A stretch of DNA of 64,000 nucleotides from Ligustrum vulgare (lineage: Eukaryota; Streptophyta; Magnoliopsida; Lamiales; Oleaceae): assembly GCA_963555705.1 (NCBI GenBank), contig OY743172.1:26473446-26537445 (forward strand). The letters run 5' to 3'. This document shows, in pieces, positions 1 through 12,118 of this stretch. A model generated the notes under the pieces. The model was not told the DNA's origin. It saw only the letters and a list, made by a program, of their open reading frames with translations, and did not search any database. A program made the position numbers and the translations under genes. Each line of letters opens with the position of its first letter. Position 1 is the stretch's first letter.

Positions 1-809
1 GACTTATGTATAGGATGATTGAGATGTGTACTGTTATTAATACTGCTTTTAGAAGTAGTTGATGTATTAAATATTATTAAAAGAAAAAATTAAATTATTA
101 AAAAAATTATATATGAATAATTTTTTTAATGAAATTATGTATATAATGTGAAATTTTTGAATAAATTGAAATGTAATGTTTTAATTATAATAACACTTCT
201 TTGTACACAATAGTTTGTGTTAATTTCTCACAATTTCTTTTTATTTTTATTTTCTGATTTTTCCAAGACTTTAATTGTTGTATTGAAATTTCTCGAGAAA
301 GTGTATATATAGTTGACCATTAGAGAATGCATGTTCACGAATGTATATTCCAACACTAATCATTATTTATCCTTAAACCTTGATAATAGTCATTGCAAAG
401 TATCGACATATTGAAAATTGTTCATTTGAAATTAACAGGATATATTATAAAAAAAAAAAAACTTATTTTTCAGCACGTTATCCAATGATTATTTTTACAT
501 GGATTATACTTCTCTTGAAATCATGGTAACTCATTCTTGTCTCATTGCAAACATCATTGGATAAGTCTAGCTTCCTATAAAGTATTATTGGAAAATTTAT
601 TTTCAAGATTAACTTGTTTGGTGGAATAACATTTGGCAAAAATGTATTTAGGAGCTCATTTTGACAAAATTAATTTGTATCATCTATTACTTCATCGAAA
701 CGGACAATTTTTACACTATCTACATGAAATAACACAATTAGTTTGTCATTGAAGTAGTCAACGTACTCGTGTTTTGTTAAAAGAATTCATGTTGTGCCCA
801 AAAATCTGT

Positions 810-838
810 ATAATAATAATAATAATAATAATAATAAT
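810..838. repeat. (TAA)n microsatellite
   Basis: About nine uninterrupted TAA units in AT-rich intergenic DNA. Confidence 0.9.
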
Positions 839-900
839 TAAACGAAGAAGTAAAAATCATAAAATAATTTTTTTAAAAAAAATTTAAAGAAAAAAATTAT

Positions 901-1500
901 AATAATAAATCAGTATAAAAGTTGAAAAATATTGAGAAAAACACCAAAATAATAAAATGACAAAAGAAAGCTAAATGTGAATTTAAAGTTTTTGATTTTT
1001 TTTTTTATAAAAGTCATGAACTAATGGAAGTGTAGTATTTTGAATTGAAGTTCACGTAGGTGGTTATTAAATTTATTCATAATAGAGTACATATATAATA
1101 TAAATTATGAAATTTGAGTAGAAGATTCAATTTTTAAAATTTTGGACGTAATATTTTAACTATTATATTAATATATTATATTCTAATAATATTTATAATA
1201 ATAAATCAGTATAAAAGTTAAAAAATATTGAGAAAAATACCCAAATAATAAAATGACAAAAGAAAGCTAAATGTGAATTTAATGTTTTTGATTTTTTTTT
1301 TATGTTGAAATAAAAGTCATGAACTAATGGAAGTGTAGTATTTTGAATTGAAGTTCACGTAGGTGGTTATTAAATTTATTCATAATAGAGTACATATATA
1401 ATATAAATTATGAAATTTGAGTAGACGATTCAATTTTCAAAATTTTGGATGTAATATTTTAACTATTATATTAATATATTATATTCTAATAATATTTATT
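901..1500. repeat. tandem duplication, unit about 296 bp
   Basis: The block starting at 901 (aataataaatcagtataaaa) recurs at 1197, and the two copies run in parallel to about 1500 with few substitutions and short poly-T length differences. Both include the segment with ttcacgtaggtggttatt. There is no coding potential, and neither copy has the TG...CA ends of an LTR, so a simple segmental tandem duplication is most likely. Confidence 0.85.
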
Positions 1501-1777
1501 AAATGATGGAGTAGTTTTTCTTCTTTTTTTAATACTAAATAAATAAAAGTGCAACAATGTGAGAATAATAATATGAGATTTTATTACAACATTGTAAAAT
1601 GTTGATAATAAGTTAAGTTAATACAAAATAAATGAAATAATATAATAATATGAAATTATATTATAATAATGTAATTCTTAACAATAAATAAATTAATGTA
1701 ATAACTTATTTAATTTTATTAAATAGGGGTAAGGGTAAATTGGATATATAACTAATAGAAATGTTCTTCTGTCATCG

Positions 1778-1876
1778 TTTGGCACCATAAAGTGTCAGAC
1801 TTAGACACATGGGCGTGGAGCCCACAACAAAGGGGCACACGCCCTTGTGTCTATGTCTGGCACCTTATGGTGCCAG
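1778..1876. repeat. GC-rich inverted repeat (long hairpin)
   Basis: The left arm (1778-1817, with ggcaccataa and agacacatgggcgtg) pairs with the right arm (1836-1876, with cacgcccttgtgtct and ttatggtgcc) with only a few mismatches around a loop of about 18 nt. It stands out as GC-rich in A/T-rich DNA. It could be a tiny MITE or a transposon-end fragment; I see no target-site duplication. Confidence 0.7.
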
Positions 1877-2302
1877 ACATCTGGCAGGAGAATAAAATCG
1901 GTATAACTAAATATATAGGGATAAAATAGATATTCAAAAGATTTTCCTTCATCCATCCTTTTTAGATATGTAGATGTAGATATATTGATTTACTTAATGG
2001 TTTACCAATTTTTGTATTGACACAATTATGGTGGTTGATTTTAAAAATGATGTGATGGACAAGGTGATGAATATTTGTTAAGTGTATTGTAAGTAAGTCA
2101 ATCAATAAATCAATCTAATAACGTAGCATGGCTCAAGAATATAAATAAGGATATAAATGACATGTTATTTCAACGTATCAATTTTAAATAACACATTTGA
2201 CCAAAATCACTCCCCACATAAAAGCCTTCCCACTAAGTACTATTCACAAAATAGTTAGGGCATCTTTGATTGGGTTTTGATCTAAAAGCATTGTAGGTTT
2301 CT

Positions 2303-2433
2303 TATGAAACCCACACCTCCATCCCTCCTTGTGGTGGGTGGGTAGTGGGGCTCGTCCACCATTATCCAACCCCCATCCGCCACATGACGGATGAATTTTA
2401 TCTCTAGTGCCCACGGGCATTAGATCACTTCCC
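2303..2433. repeat. cluster of short GC-rich hairpins
   Basis: Short stems such as catccg...cggatg (about 2374-2394) and ctagtgccc...gggcattag (about 2404-2426) lie side by side in AT-rich sequence. The open frame reported over this block on the minus strand has no domain and follows the composition bias. Confidence 0.45.
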
Positions 2434-3295
2434 ATCTTTGATTGCGAGAGTAAAAAATTGGTGAAAATAAAATATTTTTCAAGAAAATTATTTGTCTGAT
2501 TTTTTTTTTTTGTGGAAAATATCAATTGAAGATATTTGATTGATTTAATTTTCTAAGTGAAAAAAGTAGATAATTTTTCAAAATTTGTTGTTTAATTGAC
2601 ATAATATTTCATGGCATATAAAATAAAATTTAGCTATTTTAATCAATTTTTCATTTTTACTTTTTTAACATATTTGTGCTTGATAATCATAATCTTATTT
2701 TTTGGAAGAAAAGTGAGTCAATTGAAAATAATAAAATTGATCAAACGTGGCGAAAAAGATTTTCCTCCTAACATGACAACTAATTTCTTAGTCAAAGTTG
2801 GAGCAAATCTTTTCCATGTTTTTCGTATGAGTGGCGAGGAGAGAAATCATTTTCTAGGCCAAATTTGGAGTTTCAAACAAGGTGATTTAGAAAAAGATGA
2901 AAAATATTTGTACTTTCCATGGCAAATTTATGGTTATCAAACAAGGCCTTAACGTATGTTCGATACACGTGATATGTAACACTTGATAGTGTCAGAGATA
3001 TTTTCCACAAGGAGATATGAGGGGTAAAATAAAGTGTATTCTAACCTATGATGAAAAAACGGAAAAACATATACCCCATAGTTATTGATTTTATCAACTT
3101 ATATTTCTTGATAAAATGGGCATGTGTACACTTCATCAAATTTAATGTAAAAATCTTCACGACTTCACTTTGTCATCATTGAATTAAAGAAGCATAGAAA
3201 AAATGTTAGTATTGCAAGAGTTTGAGATTATACGAGTACAAATATTCAAGGTCACAAAATTATAGATATTATATGTTATCCACTATGTGTAAGTG

Positions 3296-3398
3296 TCTCC
3301 CCCTATTGGGGGTGTCAGGCCCCACCTGACATATGCTCTCCACTGCCATGTGGAGGGTGAGAAGTTTTATGGTACCCTTGAGAGCACCATAAAAGGTC
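3296..3398. repeat. run of four short GC-rich hairpins
   Basis: Four palindromic stems follow each other: ccccctattggggg, gtcaggccccacctgac, ctccac...gtggag, and ttttatggt...accataaaa. The last shares the accataa core with the hairpin at 1778-1876, so the two may be related debris of one element type. Confidence 0.5.
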
Positions 3399-4009
3399 CG
3401 TACAAAATTATTTAATGTTTAATTGAACGTATAATAAATAAAAAAAATAGCTGAGTTATATAATGTCCTCCATAATAAGTATATGTTCAAATCAATCTGG
3501 GAACGTATCAAAATAGCCTAAAACAACACATGCAGTTGTAAATCATCTGAATAACAAAAATAAATCCACACGCCAAAATTAAAGTTCACGTCTTTTTTGT
3601 TTAAAATGTTTGAGTTGACCAATTGTAATTCCATAATCATGATATTTGAGGGACCTCAAACGCAATTTATAATTGGACAAAAAGACCTGTGACATCACAA
3701 GTAGAATGTGGCAATATAACTCTTGTATTTGGCCTCGTGGAATACAGTACTTCTTTGGATTCATTGTCAGTCGACCTAAAAGAACAGGAAGTTAAGGTCA
3801 ACAATCAATCTCAATCACATATTTCATGAGACATAATTTTTCAATCATAAATCTCATCAACTTTTATTAAAATCTACTAAAATTTTGATTTTAATCTCCA
3901 CCAAACAAATTTTTTTACTGAACATAGGCATGGTTAGAATGCACAATGATCAGGTTTGTTATCCTTTTGCAAGTACGTTTCTGAATTTAGAAGAGAAAGT
4001 GAGATAATT

Positions 4010-4155
4010 TTTTTTGGTAACGGTGATTAGTTTATAAATTGCTTTATTTACGATTTTGAGGTAAAAAATATTTGTTAAAAATTGTAGAGAGAAAATGTGT
4101 AGTTAAAAAATAGTTTGTGAAATTGTATATTATTTTATTTACCAAACAAATGCTT
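4010..4155. mobile_element. MITE-like copy (family with ends tttggtaa)
   Basis: The block begins ttttggtaacggtgattag and ends near tttatttaccaaacaaatgc, so short inverted ends (tttggtaa/ttaccaaa) are visible. A related copy lies reversed at about 34530-34703, and a diverged one near 32326-32460. All share a core of the type gattttgaggtaaaaaat followed by gagaaaat. It is non-coding. Confidence 0.5.
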
Positions 4156-4679
4156 AGATTAAAGTGTAAATTTTAATGAAGACCAAATAGTGGCGTATAA
4201 CGTTGTTTTCTTCTTTTCCTCCTGCCTTTTTATGGATAACAATTTGGATCTCAAACTTTTCTTAATGAGATGAATCCCTTAAAGAAGTAAAAAAATCACG
4301 AACTTTATTTATTTATACAAAATACAAAGAATATTATTATGCCCTCGTTTGAGATCCATTATTCGAAATAATGTGCCTTGTAATATTTGGAGAATGTGGT
4401 TGAAAATGAATTTTGAGAAAAATGGCGTTTTAAATAATGAGAACCAAATAGACTTCTAAAACGAAATTAATTATTTATTATAAAGAAAAATTGATGTTTA
4501 GAATAGTAATTTTTTGGAGAATATGTAGTTAAAACGTATGATTTTTTTATTTTATTTTTTTGTATAGAATTTTTATTGAGTGAATGTGTGGTTAAAAATA
4601 AATACGAGAATCTTTATTTTGAAAAAAAGGGAGCCAAACATAGGCTATCTTGGTACCATATCACCTTAAAAAAAAAAGG

Positions 4680-4995
4680 GTAATAAGCACAAATGGTCCC
4701 TAACCTTTAGGTTTCTTGCGAAAATGGTCCCCAACGTTTAGATTTTTGCATTTATATCCTCAGAATCATCAAACGTTGCGAAAATGGTCCCTACCGTTAG
4801 ATTCCGTTAGTTTTTTCAGTTAAAAAGTGTAAATAGCACAAATGGTCCCTAACCTTTGAATTTTTTACGATAATAGTCCCTAACATATTAATGTCACGTT
4901 TGACATTTTTAGTTTGTAACCTCCAAACGTTTGACGTATTTAATCCCTAACATATTAATCCCATATACGTTTGACATATTTAGTCACTAACATAT
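4680..4995. repeat. degenerate tandem repeat with tggtccctaac motif
   Basis: Motifs like aaatggtccctaacctttag and catattaatccc/catattaag recur in direct orientation. The style matches the aacgtccctac units of the fold-back element at 42928-44465, so both may be ends of related terminal-repeat DNA transposons. No coding capacity. Confidence 0.5.
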
Positions 4996-5436
4996 TAAGC
5001 CCCCATTTGAAATCAATTATTTCAAATAATATGGTTTGTAATTGTAATTTTTTGAAGAATTTGTTGTTAAAAAAAATTGAATTTATTTGTAAATTATTTT
5101 ATTGATAGAATGTGTGGTTAAAAACGAGTTTTAAAAAATAAAATTTATTCTGAATTTCTAAAATGCACAATAAAATATTTAACAAAAATTCACCGCTTCA
5201 ACATATTGGAAAAAAAATAAAGAATTCATGGAACATAAATAAACAAATACATTGGACATTATTTTAGAAATTGAATAAAAAATATGTTTTTATCAATTCT
5301 ATTTTCGATTTTGAGAACTGATCAATATCGATTTTCGAAATTTCATTTTTTTTTCAAAACTCATTTTCTTCCACACGTTCTATTAATATATATATTTTTT
5401 AATTTATGCATAAATTAAAAAAAAAATTACCACAAG

Positions 5437-5897
5437 TGCATGAAGCTTGCTAGAACATGGTGGGACATTCTAGAAACTTGCAAGCTCTACACTTGGTAAG
5501 ATTATTCTAGATAATGCTAGTTAATTCGTTGTATATTTTATTGTAGATATTCTTGTAGAGAATTCTAGATATGCATTGTAGACCGTTAGATCAAAGTGAT
5601 CATAGCCATCCATTTGAGGAGGCTACTAGTATAAATAGGTGGTAGGTTCATTTGCTTTGCTCCAAGAGAGTGAAGTTGTATAAAGTCTAAGTGTTGTAAA
5701 GCTTCCGTGTTTAATACAAAACTTTCCTTATAAATCTCTTGTATTCCTTCTTTGTTCCTTTTCTAAGTGTTCTACTTAGTGCCTTTTCTTAACATCAACG
5801 CTAATCGAGAGGTTGACTTAGTGTGATTACCGCAGGGGCAGAAGTTGAAGACACTAAGACCACATGGTTCTTGAAGTAAATTAACAAGTTCGTGACA
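5437..5897 (+). repeat. 5' LTR of element A
   Basis: It runs from TGCATGAAGC to CGTGACA, two bases before the primer-binding site. A TATA-like TATAAATA sits at 5630-5637. TTCnnGAA-type ttctagaa at about 5469-5476 and similar ttctaga words resemble heat-shock elements, which is suggestive only. The left boundary is the less certain end, because no 3' LTR is available for comparison. Confidence 0.7.
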
Positions 5898-5899
5898 AT

Positions 5900-5911
5900 T
5901 GGTATCAGAGC
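5900..5911 (+). other. Primer-binding site, initiator tRNA-Met type
   Basis: TGGTATCAGAGC is complementary to the 3' end of plant initiator methionine tRNA. It lies two bases after the LTR end, as expected for a Ty3/gypsy or copia element. Confidence 0.9.
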
Positions 5912-5940
5912 TTGAGTTTGCTCATTTGCTATCGCTGGTA

Positions 5941-7706
5941 TGGCAGAAAAATATGTTACGGGTTCCGGCACTACGAAGGTAGAACATGAGGATCGGGGTC
6001 GAGAGGTCGAACCCCAAACCACGAGTAAGAAGACTCGACAAATTAGGAGCAAGAGTTGACCACCGGCTCCTACCGGTGGATCTCTTGAGGAAGTATTTCT
6101 CAATATGGGGGAACGCATTGAAGTGGTAGAGAATTCACTCTCAACCCTTGAAGCTCACACCTTGGAACAACTTGATGATCTCAAGGAAGACCAAGGCGCT
6201 CTAAGGGAAGAATATACAAGGCTAGAGGCTAAGGTCATGGACGCTGTCAAAGCAATCCAAGACCAAGTGGATAAGCTTTGTGTGGATATGCAAAGTGGCC
6301 TTGAAGCTTGTAAGAAAGCGTCAACTAGTGTGGGTACTAGCACTGTTGTAGCAGCTCCGAGGGTCAACTATCCGAAGCCTAGGGAGTTCGATGGAAAGCG
6401 GGATTCAAAAGAGCTAGATGATTTCCTATGGCGACTGGAGATATACTTTGAGGGCGTAAACATTATACATGAAGCTATCAAGGTACGTACTTCGACTATG
6501 TATCTTATGGACACCGTTGCTCTATGGTGGTGACGTAAGCACGCCGACATAGAAAAAGTTACTTGTATGATATATAGTTGGGATGATTTCAAGAAGGAAT
6601 TGAAACACCAATTTTATCCCAAAAATGGAGTATACGAGGCCCATAAAAAGCTTATGGAGTTGAAATATAAAGGCACTATTCTAGATTATGTCAAAGAGTT
6701 TACTACCATTGTGCTTCAAATCTCGAGCATGTCGGATGAAGATCTATTGTTTCACTTTATTGATGGATTACAAAATTAGGTGAAGCAAGAACTCCAATGT
6801 CGGGGAGTGAAGACAGTAGACGAGGCTATCGTGGTGGATGAATCTTTAACCAAGTTCCAGAGGATCACAGATTCATCAAAATCGTCTAAAAGCTTTAAGA
6901 GTAACTCGGCTAAAAGCGAGGGAGAGAAGAAAGATTACAAGAAGCCATCATTCTTCAAAGGTGGTAACACTTACAAACCTTTCCCCTCTCGAAGAAATTA
7001 TGAGGAAAAGAAGAAGGCCTCAACGGGTTCTCAAAGTGGAAGCTTCGTGTGCAAGGGGCCACATTTAATGTGTGATTGCCCCAAACTTGGTACATTGGCG
7101 GCTATGGCGGAGGAACATGATTCATCCTCTTGCCAAGATCAAATGGCGGAATATTTTAGTTCATTACAACTTCTTAACACTCTTAATGCTAAGGTTGTTC
7201 CGAATTCTAACAATGAAAGAGGATTGATGTATGTGGAAGCTCAAGTAAATAGTCAGCCCACATTAGCTATGGTGGATACGGGAGCTACCAACATCTTCAT
7301 TACTGAAGATGAGGCTAGAAGGTTGGGCCTCACAATCACTAGAGGTGGTGATCTTATAAAAGCTGTGAATACTCCATCCACGCCCCTTGGTGGCATAGTT
7401 CGAGGAGCGGTAACTCAATTGGGCACTTGGCGTGGCCAAGTTCATTTTTCAGTGGCAACAATAAATGATTTTTGCTTGGTTCTCGGGTTAGACTTCATGA
7501 GGAAGGTCAATGCTATTCCTATGCCTTCCTTTGGCTCAGTTTGCATCTTGGAGAGGGATTCTTCATGCATGGTACCTACGGTGGCTAGGATGAAACTAAT
7601 GGGGCAGCTTTCAGCCATGCAACTAGCAAAAGGGCTAAAGAAAGGAGAGACGACTTATTTGGCAGCATTAAAAATGGAGGACCAAGTTGATGAAGTTGTG
7701 GGTGAT
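5941..7706 (+). pseudogene. gag-protease region of element A (broken)
   Basis: From an ATG at 5941 one frame runs through a coiled N-terminus, a gag core (YPKPREFDG, then a region ending LMDTVALWW) and a protease with the retropepsin motif DTGAT at about 7273-7287. In-frame stops at about 6058, 6532 and 6777 break it. The zinc knuckle is reduced to CKGPHLMCDC, so the first cysteine of the usual CX2CX4HX4C is missing. The product would be the structural particle protein and the maturation protease. The frame is cut at 7706 by Athila C and resumes at 19145 after the target duplication. Confidence 0.85.
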
Positions 7707-9385
7707 TGTTGAGTGCATTTTACATGCATATTTCATACTTTTTTGTTGTACTTTTTGAGTAATTTGGACGAATATCTATTAAATTGTGCATATTTTGTGG
7801 TTAAATAGGTTTAACCTTCGACTTCATGGAAAAATTGCAAGAAAGAAGCTAAATTGATGCTTAATTGAAGAAATTGAAGAGAAAAGAGTAAAATTGAGCA
7901 AGCCAAGAAGTCTGTTGACCAAGCTGTCACTTGTTGGAAGTTCAGAACCAACCATGCAATTAAGAGAGGGACCGAAATGCAAATTTCAAAAGTTCAAGGA
8001 TCTCAATTGCAATTTTTGAAGGGCGTATATGAAAGAAAAACAAAAAATTCAGGGATCAAATTGAACACGATCCAAAGTTGAAGGACCCAGCTGCAAATAA
8101 CTGGAGCAAGGACCACACCGATGAGCTGCGCGGGCTCACCATCCATACCAGGGCGCGGCCTCTGGTGCAATGAAGAATTGGTCAGAACCTTCGAGTACAG
8201 TTCCGAAATGAATTGCGCGACCACGCAATCTTAGTGCCAAAAAAAATATTTGGGCCGACTCGGTTTGGCCCAAACGCTGTGAACGTGGGTCACGCGAAAA
8301 TGGGCATTTTTTAGGACATTTTTGCTGAGGTTTGGTAATTCTTCTTGTTCCTTTTTCATCCCAAAACCTTTTTTTCTGATTGTTCTTCATTTTCTTTACT
8401 TTTATCTTGTAATTTTCTCTTGTAATTAGTTAGTTTAGTTGATGAATGTTGATTTAGGGGAGAAATACCTACACCATTGTGGAAGAATATTGATATTTTG
8501 AAGTAAGAATCATTGGTGAAGGGAAGTGTTATTGCTTAATCTTCATATTTCTCTATTTACTTTACTTCATAGTTGAAATGATGCATTTAATTCTTAAATT
8601 TTATTGTTATTTCACTATGGGCTAATTTATTTAGTATTGGAATGACTGATGAAGCTTGACCTAGGTTAGTGGATTTTAATGCTTGTATTAAGAATTTAAG
8701 TTATTTATTATCTTGTGTATTTATTGTTGTATTTATTGACTTGCATTTATTGTGGCTAAATTTATGCTTGAATTTCATAGGATGTGCAATTATTGAGAAA
8801 CTGTTGTGTATTCTAGATCAATACAATATTTGCTCTAGGTTTTTGTTAAGGATAGAGATATACTTTAAACCCTAGATGATCCATTGAGTTATTTTCATAA
8901 AGGTTTAATGCAATTGGAGTGTTTTTAATCGACATAGAGATATAATAGGTTAATTCCACTAATTATGGTTGATTTCACTCGAGAGATAGAGATATAGTAG
9001 GTTAATTCCACTAATTAGGGCTGATTTCACTCGAGAGAGGTAATTGACTAAATTTGAAAAATCGGATCTAGCATGATTAGTAAATTGCATTTCTATTTGC
9101 TTGTTGACAATTCAATTAGGTAATGGTCAAGTGGAATCAAGAATCCCAACACTCCTTTATCATCGAATTATCACCATTTTCTACTTATTTATTTACAATT
9201 GTTATTTTAATTCAAGTAGTAGAACATTTCCAAAACCAAAACTTTATTGTGTGTTTCTTGTTGAAATTGATTAAACTAGAGTGTAATTGAAATATGCAAT
9301 CCTTTTGGGATCGATAAATCGGACTCATTTAGTCCACTATCACTTGTATGCGATACGTGCACTTGCGGTGTGTTTCTACCGAACA
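7707..9385 (+). repeat. 5' LTR of Athila C
   Basis: 1679 bp, from TGTTGAGTGC to CTACCGAACA, matching the 3' LTR along its length. It has a tandem duplication of roughly 53 bp (about 8934-9038) that the 3' LTR lacks. No protein-coding gene is present; the small frames here are LTR shadows. Confidence 0.95.
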
Positions 9386-9391
9386 AGTTTT

Positions 9392-9409
9392 TGGCGCCGT
9401 TGCCGGGGA
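9392..9409 (+). other. Primer-binding site, tRNA-Asp type
   Basis: TGGCGCCGTTGCCGGGGA lies six bases after the LTR end. It is the primer site typical of Athila/Tat-lineage elements, primed by aspartate tRNA. Confidence 0.9.
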
Positions 9410-9544
9410 TTATTTCTAATTGAATTACATTTTAGTTGATATTAGTTTTGACAATTAGTTACTTTTGTTTCTTGTACAAATTTCCTTTTGTTTTGAGTAG
9501 GAACTCTTCTAATTTCTCTTGTTGTTCTAGGTTATCAATTGTGC

Positions 9545-11638
9545 ATGCGTCGAACTAGAAGTCATGATCTAGTTGAATTAGATTCGGATATCGAGGGAAC
9601 TTTTCGACGTAGATTAAGGCAACAACGGGAAGCTAGGGTGATGAGATTCAAAGAGTGGAAGAAACGCCGGAAAGTTCCGTAGGTTGTGGTTGGACGGATG
9701 AATCATGACCCGATATTCACGACACGATGGCTCGACGATGCGGAATAAAGAATCGTGACTTTCGAAACACCACAAGGATTTGCCCAATCTCCTTGATGAG
9801 TTTCTGGTTTTGAACGCCACAAATACTCTCACGAATATTTGATAAGTTCGATTTTCGAACACCACAAGATTCACTCTTGATAAGTTCTAAACATATGGGA
9901 AATCCACCTATAAAATTATTGAATCACTCAATAAACTGTTTATTCAAATTCAAAGTCTAATTTACAATGAATAGAAAAAGCGTATAAATAAGCAAACAAA
10001 ACCCTAGTCACTAATTTACTCAAAATAGAATTCTAATTAGACTAAAATTCTAAAATAGGCAAACCAATAATTAAAAACGGAAAAATAATCAAAATCCCCG
10101 AAAATTCGAAAAATTAGATTTACGGCCGTAAATGACTTTCTGTTTAAGACTTACGTCCGTGACCATATTCTTTATGGCCGTAATGAAGGTTCTGCTCAAA
10201 TTTGCGATAACTGTGCTGCGACCGTAATTTCAAATGTTACGGCTGTAAAAGGCCCGCTGCTTAATTTTCTGGTTCTTTTCGACACTGTTTGATCTTCAAA
10301 GCTCGTCGAGCCTGTTGCATTCTTGTTTTGGCTTGAATATTTAAATTTTCCCGTCAAGCCTGCTATGACTTCGATTGTCGAGGGTCCGGAACACATCATA
10401 GGAGACAACTTCTTACTGGGATGGAAGGAGAAAGAGTTAACATTGAGCTTAATGCTCCACCCGCAATTCCTCCAAGAGGTGGATTCCCACCCAGTTTTGA
10501 TCCTCAAGCGGCTAGAGTTCAAGAGCCTGTTGTTAATGAAGAAGACATGCTTTTTGTAGATTTCATGAATCCCCCTATTTTCAAGAATCAATAAAGCATT
10601 GTCTATCCCTCCTACAATCATCCAAATTTTCAACTTCGGTCGGATGTCATCAATTTGTTCTCCAACACTATCTCATTCTATGGGAGGACCGATGAGAATC
10701 CACATGCCCATGTGGCACGCTTCCTTGAGATTTGTAGCAACTTCAACCATGAGGGTGTGAATGTGGAAGCAATTCGGATGAGATTATTTGTGCACACCTT
10801 GAAAGAAAAGGCAAGAGAATGGATCGATACTTTGCCTCCGGGAGCATCACTACGTGGGTGGAATTTGTCCAAAGGTTTGCTACAAAATTCTTTCCACCTT
10901 CTAGAGTTGCTAAACTCAAGCATGATATTACTACGTTTCAACAATTCGAGATGGAGAGTTTTCATGAAGTTTGGGAGAGGTTCAAAGATATGCTTAGGAA
11001 GTGTCCAAATCATGGGATTTCATTGGGGCAACAAGTCAACCACTTCTATGCCGGTTTAACTCCTTGCCATTCAAATGTGGATTCATCTTCTAATGGGTCT
11101 ATCAAAACAAAGAGCATTTGAGAGACTTATGACTTGTTTTAGATCATGAGTGAACAAAATGCAATGTGGCCGAATAGAGGTGCACCAAGGAGTTCTAGTG
11201 GTGCACGTGGGAGTGATGATTATGCACTTGTCTTGTCAAAAATTGATTATTTAGCCAAGAAAGTGGAAGTGTTATCTACCTCAACCTCTCGTCCCGTCAA
11301 CATGGTTCAAGTCCCTCCGGTATGTAAGATATGTGGGGCTAATCATCAAAGCTCAAAGTGTCCATTGGTGGCAAGTGGTTCTTCATCTACCAAGCAAGTT
11401 ACTTATGCTCAAAATTTCCAACGCCAAGGTTCAATCCATATGCTCCTACTTATAATCCCGGTTGGAGGAATCATCCAAATCTATCTTATGGCAACAATCA
11501 AAATTTGTTGAATCCAAAGCCATAAGACAAGAAAGAGGGATGGGAGGAGGTTATCACCAAGCTAGCAAATCATCAATTACAATATCGAGAACACAATGAT
11601 GCCTCTTTGAAAAATTTGGAGAAGCAAGTGGGCTAAAT
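9545..11638 (+). pseudogene. gag region of Athila C (interrupted)
   Basis: The gag start ATG at 9545 gives an Arg-rich N-terminus (FRRRLRQQREAR) that matches Athila D. It is cut at 9638 by a solo LTR and resumes at about 10404. The capsid part (from about 10640, INLFSNTISFYGRTDENP) and a knuckle with CKICGANHQSSKCP (CX2CX4HX4C, about 11325-11360) are in frames broken by stops and frameshifts. The role is particle formation in the cytoplasm. No intact protein can be made. Confidence 0.85.
9639..10398 (-). mobile_element. Solo LTR inside Athila C gag
   Basis: 760 bp starting TGATGAGATTC and ending ACACATCA, flanked by taggg (9634-9638) and tagga (10399-10403), a 5-bp duplication with one mismatch. 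Gag homology with Athila D stops and restarts at these points. The ends (TGATG...CATCA) are like those of element E's LTR (698 bp), suggesting a related family. It carries a cluster of palindromes around TTACGGCCGTAA (10120-10245). Strand is inferred from loose resemblance to E on the minus strand and is uncertain. Confidence 0.75.
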
Positions 11639-12118
11639 AGCAAAAAATTTCTCAGAAAGGCAACAAGATCTTTGCCTAGCAACACCGAAACAAATCATAG
11701 GGAGAATGTTCAAGCTATTACAACAAGAAGTGAGGTACAATTTCCTGAGATCACGACTCCACAACCAACAACTCAATCAAGCAAGGCTCCCATTGAAGAA
11801 AATGAGCCTATTCAAGCACCCGAAAAAATTGTTGAAGTGCCCAAGGAGAGTGAGTAGGAATCATCAACATCAAAGGCTCCAACATCAATCAAAGCTTATG
11901 TGCCTCCTATTCCCTTTCCTTAAAGGTTGTAAAAACAAAAGCTTGATAGTTAATTTGGTAAATTTTTGGAAGTGTTCAAGAAGCTACACATCAACATTCC
12001 TTTTGCCGATACCTTGGCTCAAATGCCAAGTTATGCCAAGTTCATGAAGGATATTCTATTCAACAAAAGAAGACTTGAAGAGCATGAGATGGTGATGCTA
12101 ATGGAAGTGTAGTGCAAT

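Larger units (their letters stand above)
1..5436. other. AT-rich intergenic DNA with small repeats
   Basis: I find no convincing gene here. The open frames are short, have no recognisable motif and lie in low-complexity DNA. The stretch holds a short TAA microsatellite, a 296-bp tandem duplication, three small GC-rich hairpin clusters and MITE-like pieces, listed separately. The rest is A/T-rich sequence without visible structure. Confidence 0.7.

Noticed and set aside
2244..2952. Two frames of 93 and 113 aa
   Set aside because: Low-complexity AT-rich DNA and hairpin sequence; no recognisable domain, though a small unknown gene cannot be fully excluded.
5900..5911. tRNA gene
   Set aside because: The tRNA-like words here and at 9392, 40102 and 49461 are primer-binding sites of 12-18 bp; no cloverleaf is present.
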